DNA from: AP-15 sp963736715
GTDB taxonomy: Bacteria; Pseudomonadota; Alphaproteobacteria; ATCC43930; CGMCC-115725
Direction: 5' to 3'
Length of the DNA stretch: 64,000 nt
NCBI GenBank assembly: GCA_963736715.1
Contig: CAVTQA010000037.1
Location: 1-64,000, forward strand
The position numbers were made by a program, and so were the translations under genes. Positions 62,177-64,000 of the stretch are shown here, one piece after another. Below the pieces are notes generated by a model. That model was not told where the DNA came from and ran no database searches. It was given only the letters and a program-made list of their open reading frames with translations. Each line of letters starts with the position of its first letter. The stretch's first letter is position 1.

Positions 62177-62650
62177 TTACAGCGGGATCACCAGCAATGT
62201 GTCGATCTTTTGGCTGTCGAGGACGACGAGGCGCTCGATGAAACGGTATGGCTGGCTCGTCAGATCAACGCGGTCGAGGTAGCGGCCGGCGGCGAAGAGC
62301 GCCATCTCGCCGTCGTGCATGATCCGCACCGCAATAAAGTTCGAGCGCACCTGCGCGACTGTGGCGTCGATCTGCTCGATGCGGATCGGGCCGACGATGT
62401 GGCGGTAGCGGTGCGGTTCGAAAATATTTGCCTGACGCAGTGCGGTCACGCGGTCGATCAGCATGCCGCGCGACGCCGCATAGACGACGCCGTGCGGCAG
62501 CCCGGCCTCGTGACTGGCCCGGCTGGTAATCACATATCGGCACTGCTCGACAAAAAAGTCGGGCCAGTCTTCGAGCCGGTCCTCGTCGATGCAGTCGACA
62601 TAGGCGGCGATGAGCTCCTGGACGCCGAGCCGGACGGCGACTTCGTCCAT
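62177..62650 (-). CDS. Aromatic-ring-hydroxylating dioxygenase, beta subunit
   Basis: A 157-residue NTF2-like small subunit (YVDCIDEDRLEDWPDFFVEQ, YVITSRASHEAG, RHIVGPIRIEQIDATVAQV) supporting the alpha3beta3 oxygenase hexamer. It follows the alpha gene by seven bases, as in most Rieske dioxygenases. Confidence 0.88.
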   Translation of the reverse strand: MDEVAVRLGVQELIAAYVDCIDEDRLEDWPDFFVEQCRYVITSRASHEAGLPHGVVYAASRGMLIDRVTALRQANIFEPHRYRHIVGPIRIEQIDATVAQVRSNFIAVRIMHDGEMALFAAGRYLDRVDLTSQPYRFIERLVVLDSQKIDTLLVIPL

Positions 62651-62657
62651 GAGCGCG

Positions 62658-63902
62658 TCAGCTGCCGGTCAAGGCGCGGTATTCCTTCCAGAAGCCGCGA
62701 ATTGCCGCTTCGCTGGCGCGGAAGGGCTGCGGCTCCGCGTCGTAACCGCCCATCATGACGACCCCGGTATCCTCGTCATTGTAGCGTATCCCGCGCTGGA
62801 CGAGCCCGCCGATGCAGCCATCCTCCATCGAGATATAGCCGGCCGCGCCGACCAGATTGCCTTGCCGCAACCGGCGTTCGGTCATCGTCGCGTCGTCGTC
62901 CTCAAACCCCAGATGGATCCATTCGAGCTCAGTCTTTTCGAGCCCGCGCGGGCGGATGACGCGAACCGCGATCGTGTTGCGGATCTGCTGCAACACCATG
63001 CTCGGGAAGACGGTCAGGATCTGCACCGAGATGCCGTCGCCATATTCGTCGACCAATTCGATGACCGAGCTGTCCTTGAGACCGAACCCGCTGTCCGAGC
63101 GCAGCGCCGCCTCTCTGTAATCGGCGTCCTCCTGCGCGTAGTCGAGTTTCGAATAGCTGAAGTGATGCGCCCCACTGTCGTCCATGACGATCCCGCCTTC
63201 CTGGCTCAAGCGGTTTATGCGGAAAGTCGTCAGAAACAGGTGCAGGATACTGGCGTGGTAGGTGTCCTTGACATTTTCGGCATAGAGCTTCCAGTTATTG
63301 GGCAGTACCTGCGTGCTGCGGCCGAGAATGCGGGCGGGCCGGTTCAGCACGCGGCTGATGCCGGCGGAAATTTTCGGTCCGAGATAGGTTTCGAGATCGG
63401 GCGTGTCGTCGCGGAACGACCCGAACACCAGGCCGGCGAACTCGGCGACCCGCAGCCGCTGCAGATTGTGCTCGTCCTTGCGAAACTCGGGGGGCATCCC
63501 GCCTTGCCGCTTGACCCCGCGCTCGAACGCGACGCCGGTCAATTTCCCGGTCAGGTCGTAGGTCCAGCCGTGATAGATGCAGCTGATCTCTTTGACGGTG
63601 CCGCGACGCTCTAGGCACAGCAGGTTGCCGCGATGCGCGCAGCGGTTCACAAAGGCGTTGATCTCGCCTTCGGCGTCGCGCGTCACAATGACCGCGGTCT
63701 CGCCGATCGTCGTGGCGATGTAATCCCCCGCGCTCGGGATCTCGGAGGTCAGACACAGGAAATTCCAGGTCGGGCCCTTGAAGATCCGCTCCTGTTCGAG
63801 CCCGTATTGGCCGGGATCGGTATAGAGGCGGAACGGGATCTCGGTCAGGCCATTCGAGGGCCACGGAACTCCCCGCATCGCGCCGGCGCCGAGCTCTGAC
63901 AT
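62658..63902 (-). CDS. Rieske aromatic-ring-hydroxylating dioxygenase, alpha subunit
   Basis: A 414-residue oxygenase. The Rieske [2Fe-2S] ligands are Cys88, His90, Cys108 and His111 (NRCAHRGN; CIYHGWTY). The catalytic iron site follows as NVKDTYHASILH (Asp213, His216, His221). This group includes anthranilate and other aromatic-acid dioxygenases; the substrate cannot be fixed. No reductase or ferredoxin gene is in the window. It forms an operon with the beta gene. Confidence 0.9.
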   Translation of the reverse strand: MSELGAGAMRGVPWPSNGLTEIPFRLYTDPGQYGLEQERIFKGPTWNFLCLTSEIPSAGDYIATTIGETAVIVTRDAEGEINAFVNRCAHRGNLLCLERRGTVKEISCIYHGWTYDLTGKLTGVAFERGVKRQGGMPPEFRKDEHNLQRLRVAEFAGLVFGSFRDDTPDLETYLGPKISAGISRVLNRPARILGRSTQVLPNNWKLYAENVKDTYHASILHLFLTTFRINRLSQEGGIVMDDSGAHHFSYSKLDYAQEDADYREAALRSDSGFGLKDSSVIELVDEYGDGISVQILTVFPSMVLQQIRNTIAVRVIRPRGLEKTELEWIHLGFEDDDATMTERRLRQGNLVGAAGYISMEDGCIGGLVQRGIRYNDEDTGVVMMGGYDAEPQPFRASEAAIRGFWKEYRALTGS

Positions 63903-64000
63903 GTTTGCCTCCTCCGCAAGGTAATGGCAGCCATGATAGCAGGTACCCGGAGCCGGGGGAAATTAGCTTGCGGGAAATAGGCCGATGGCCGACCATCCGT

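Overview
The window is high-GC chromosomal DNA from an alphaproteobacterium, probably from the Rhodospirillales/Rhizobiales side. The evidence is a GcrA cell-cycle regulator, a 180-kDa-type NAD-glutamate dehydrogenase, a perfect CtrA-type box, and several dispersed palindromic repeat families. The species cannot be named from the sequence alone.

Layout. 1-3.2 kb: rimP (nusA would follow off the left edge), then a tRNA-Arg(CCG) whose 3' part is repeated twice more, bracketing a glycine-rich PEP-CTERM gene and a decayed HTH gene; this looks like leftover integration at a tRNA. 3.5-17.5 kb: metallophosphoesterase, CarS-like membrane protein, lipoprotein hydrolase, zinc-finger protein, polA, a Bax-inhibitor-1 gene, an ABC transporter divergent from tesA, FIST, thpR, EVE and an interrupted LuxR-type regulator. 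17.5-30.3 kb: acs, NAD-GDH, Nudix, a methyltransferase with a 15-bp tandem repeat, gcrA, a VWA protein, tgt and queF. 30.5-34.8 kb: histidine kinase behind a CtrA box, MFS transporter, helical hypothetical protein. 34.8-38 kb: an LLM-class (luciferase-like) oxidoreductase gene split by a 2.2-kb segment with phage-like fragments and a GT87 gene. 38-43.8 kb: a complete selenocysteine cluster (FAD-oxidoreductase/SelD fusion, selA, selB, tRNA-Sec). 43.9-47.4 kb: repeats and small orphan genes. 47.4-55.1 kb: CPA1 antiporter with a cyclic-nucleotide domain and kdpFABC without kdpDE. 55.1-64 kb: livF, a livM-livG fusion, livH and livK, an Fe-S protein and a two-subunit Rieske dioxygenase, together resembling an uptake and catabolism region.

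The selenocysteine genes overlap by ATGA junctions and form one unit; tgt-queF is a queuosine pair; the kdp and liv genes are tightly packed operons. A striking feature is the number of lesions in normally intact genes: polA, the BI-1 gene (two), selB, the Fe-S protein gene, the LuxR gene (amber stop) and the LLM gene. Some have a visible mechanism (palindromic repeat, 16-bp duplication, 7-bp-flanked insertion); others are single-base and could be sequence errors. Palindromic repeats also extend into the ends of tesA and selA.
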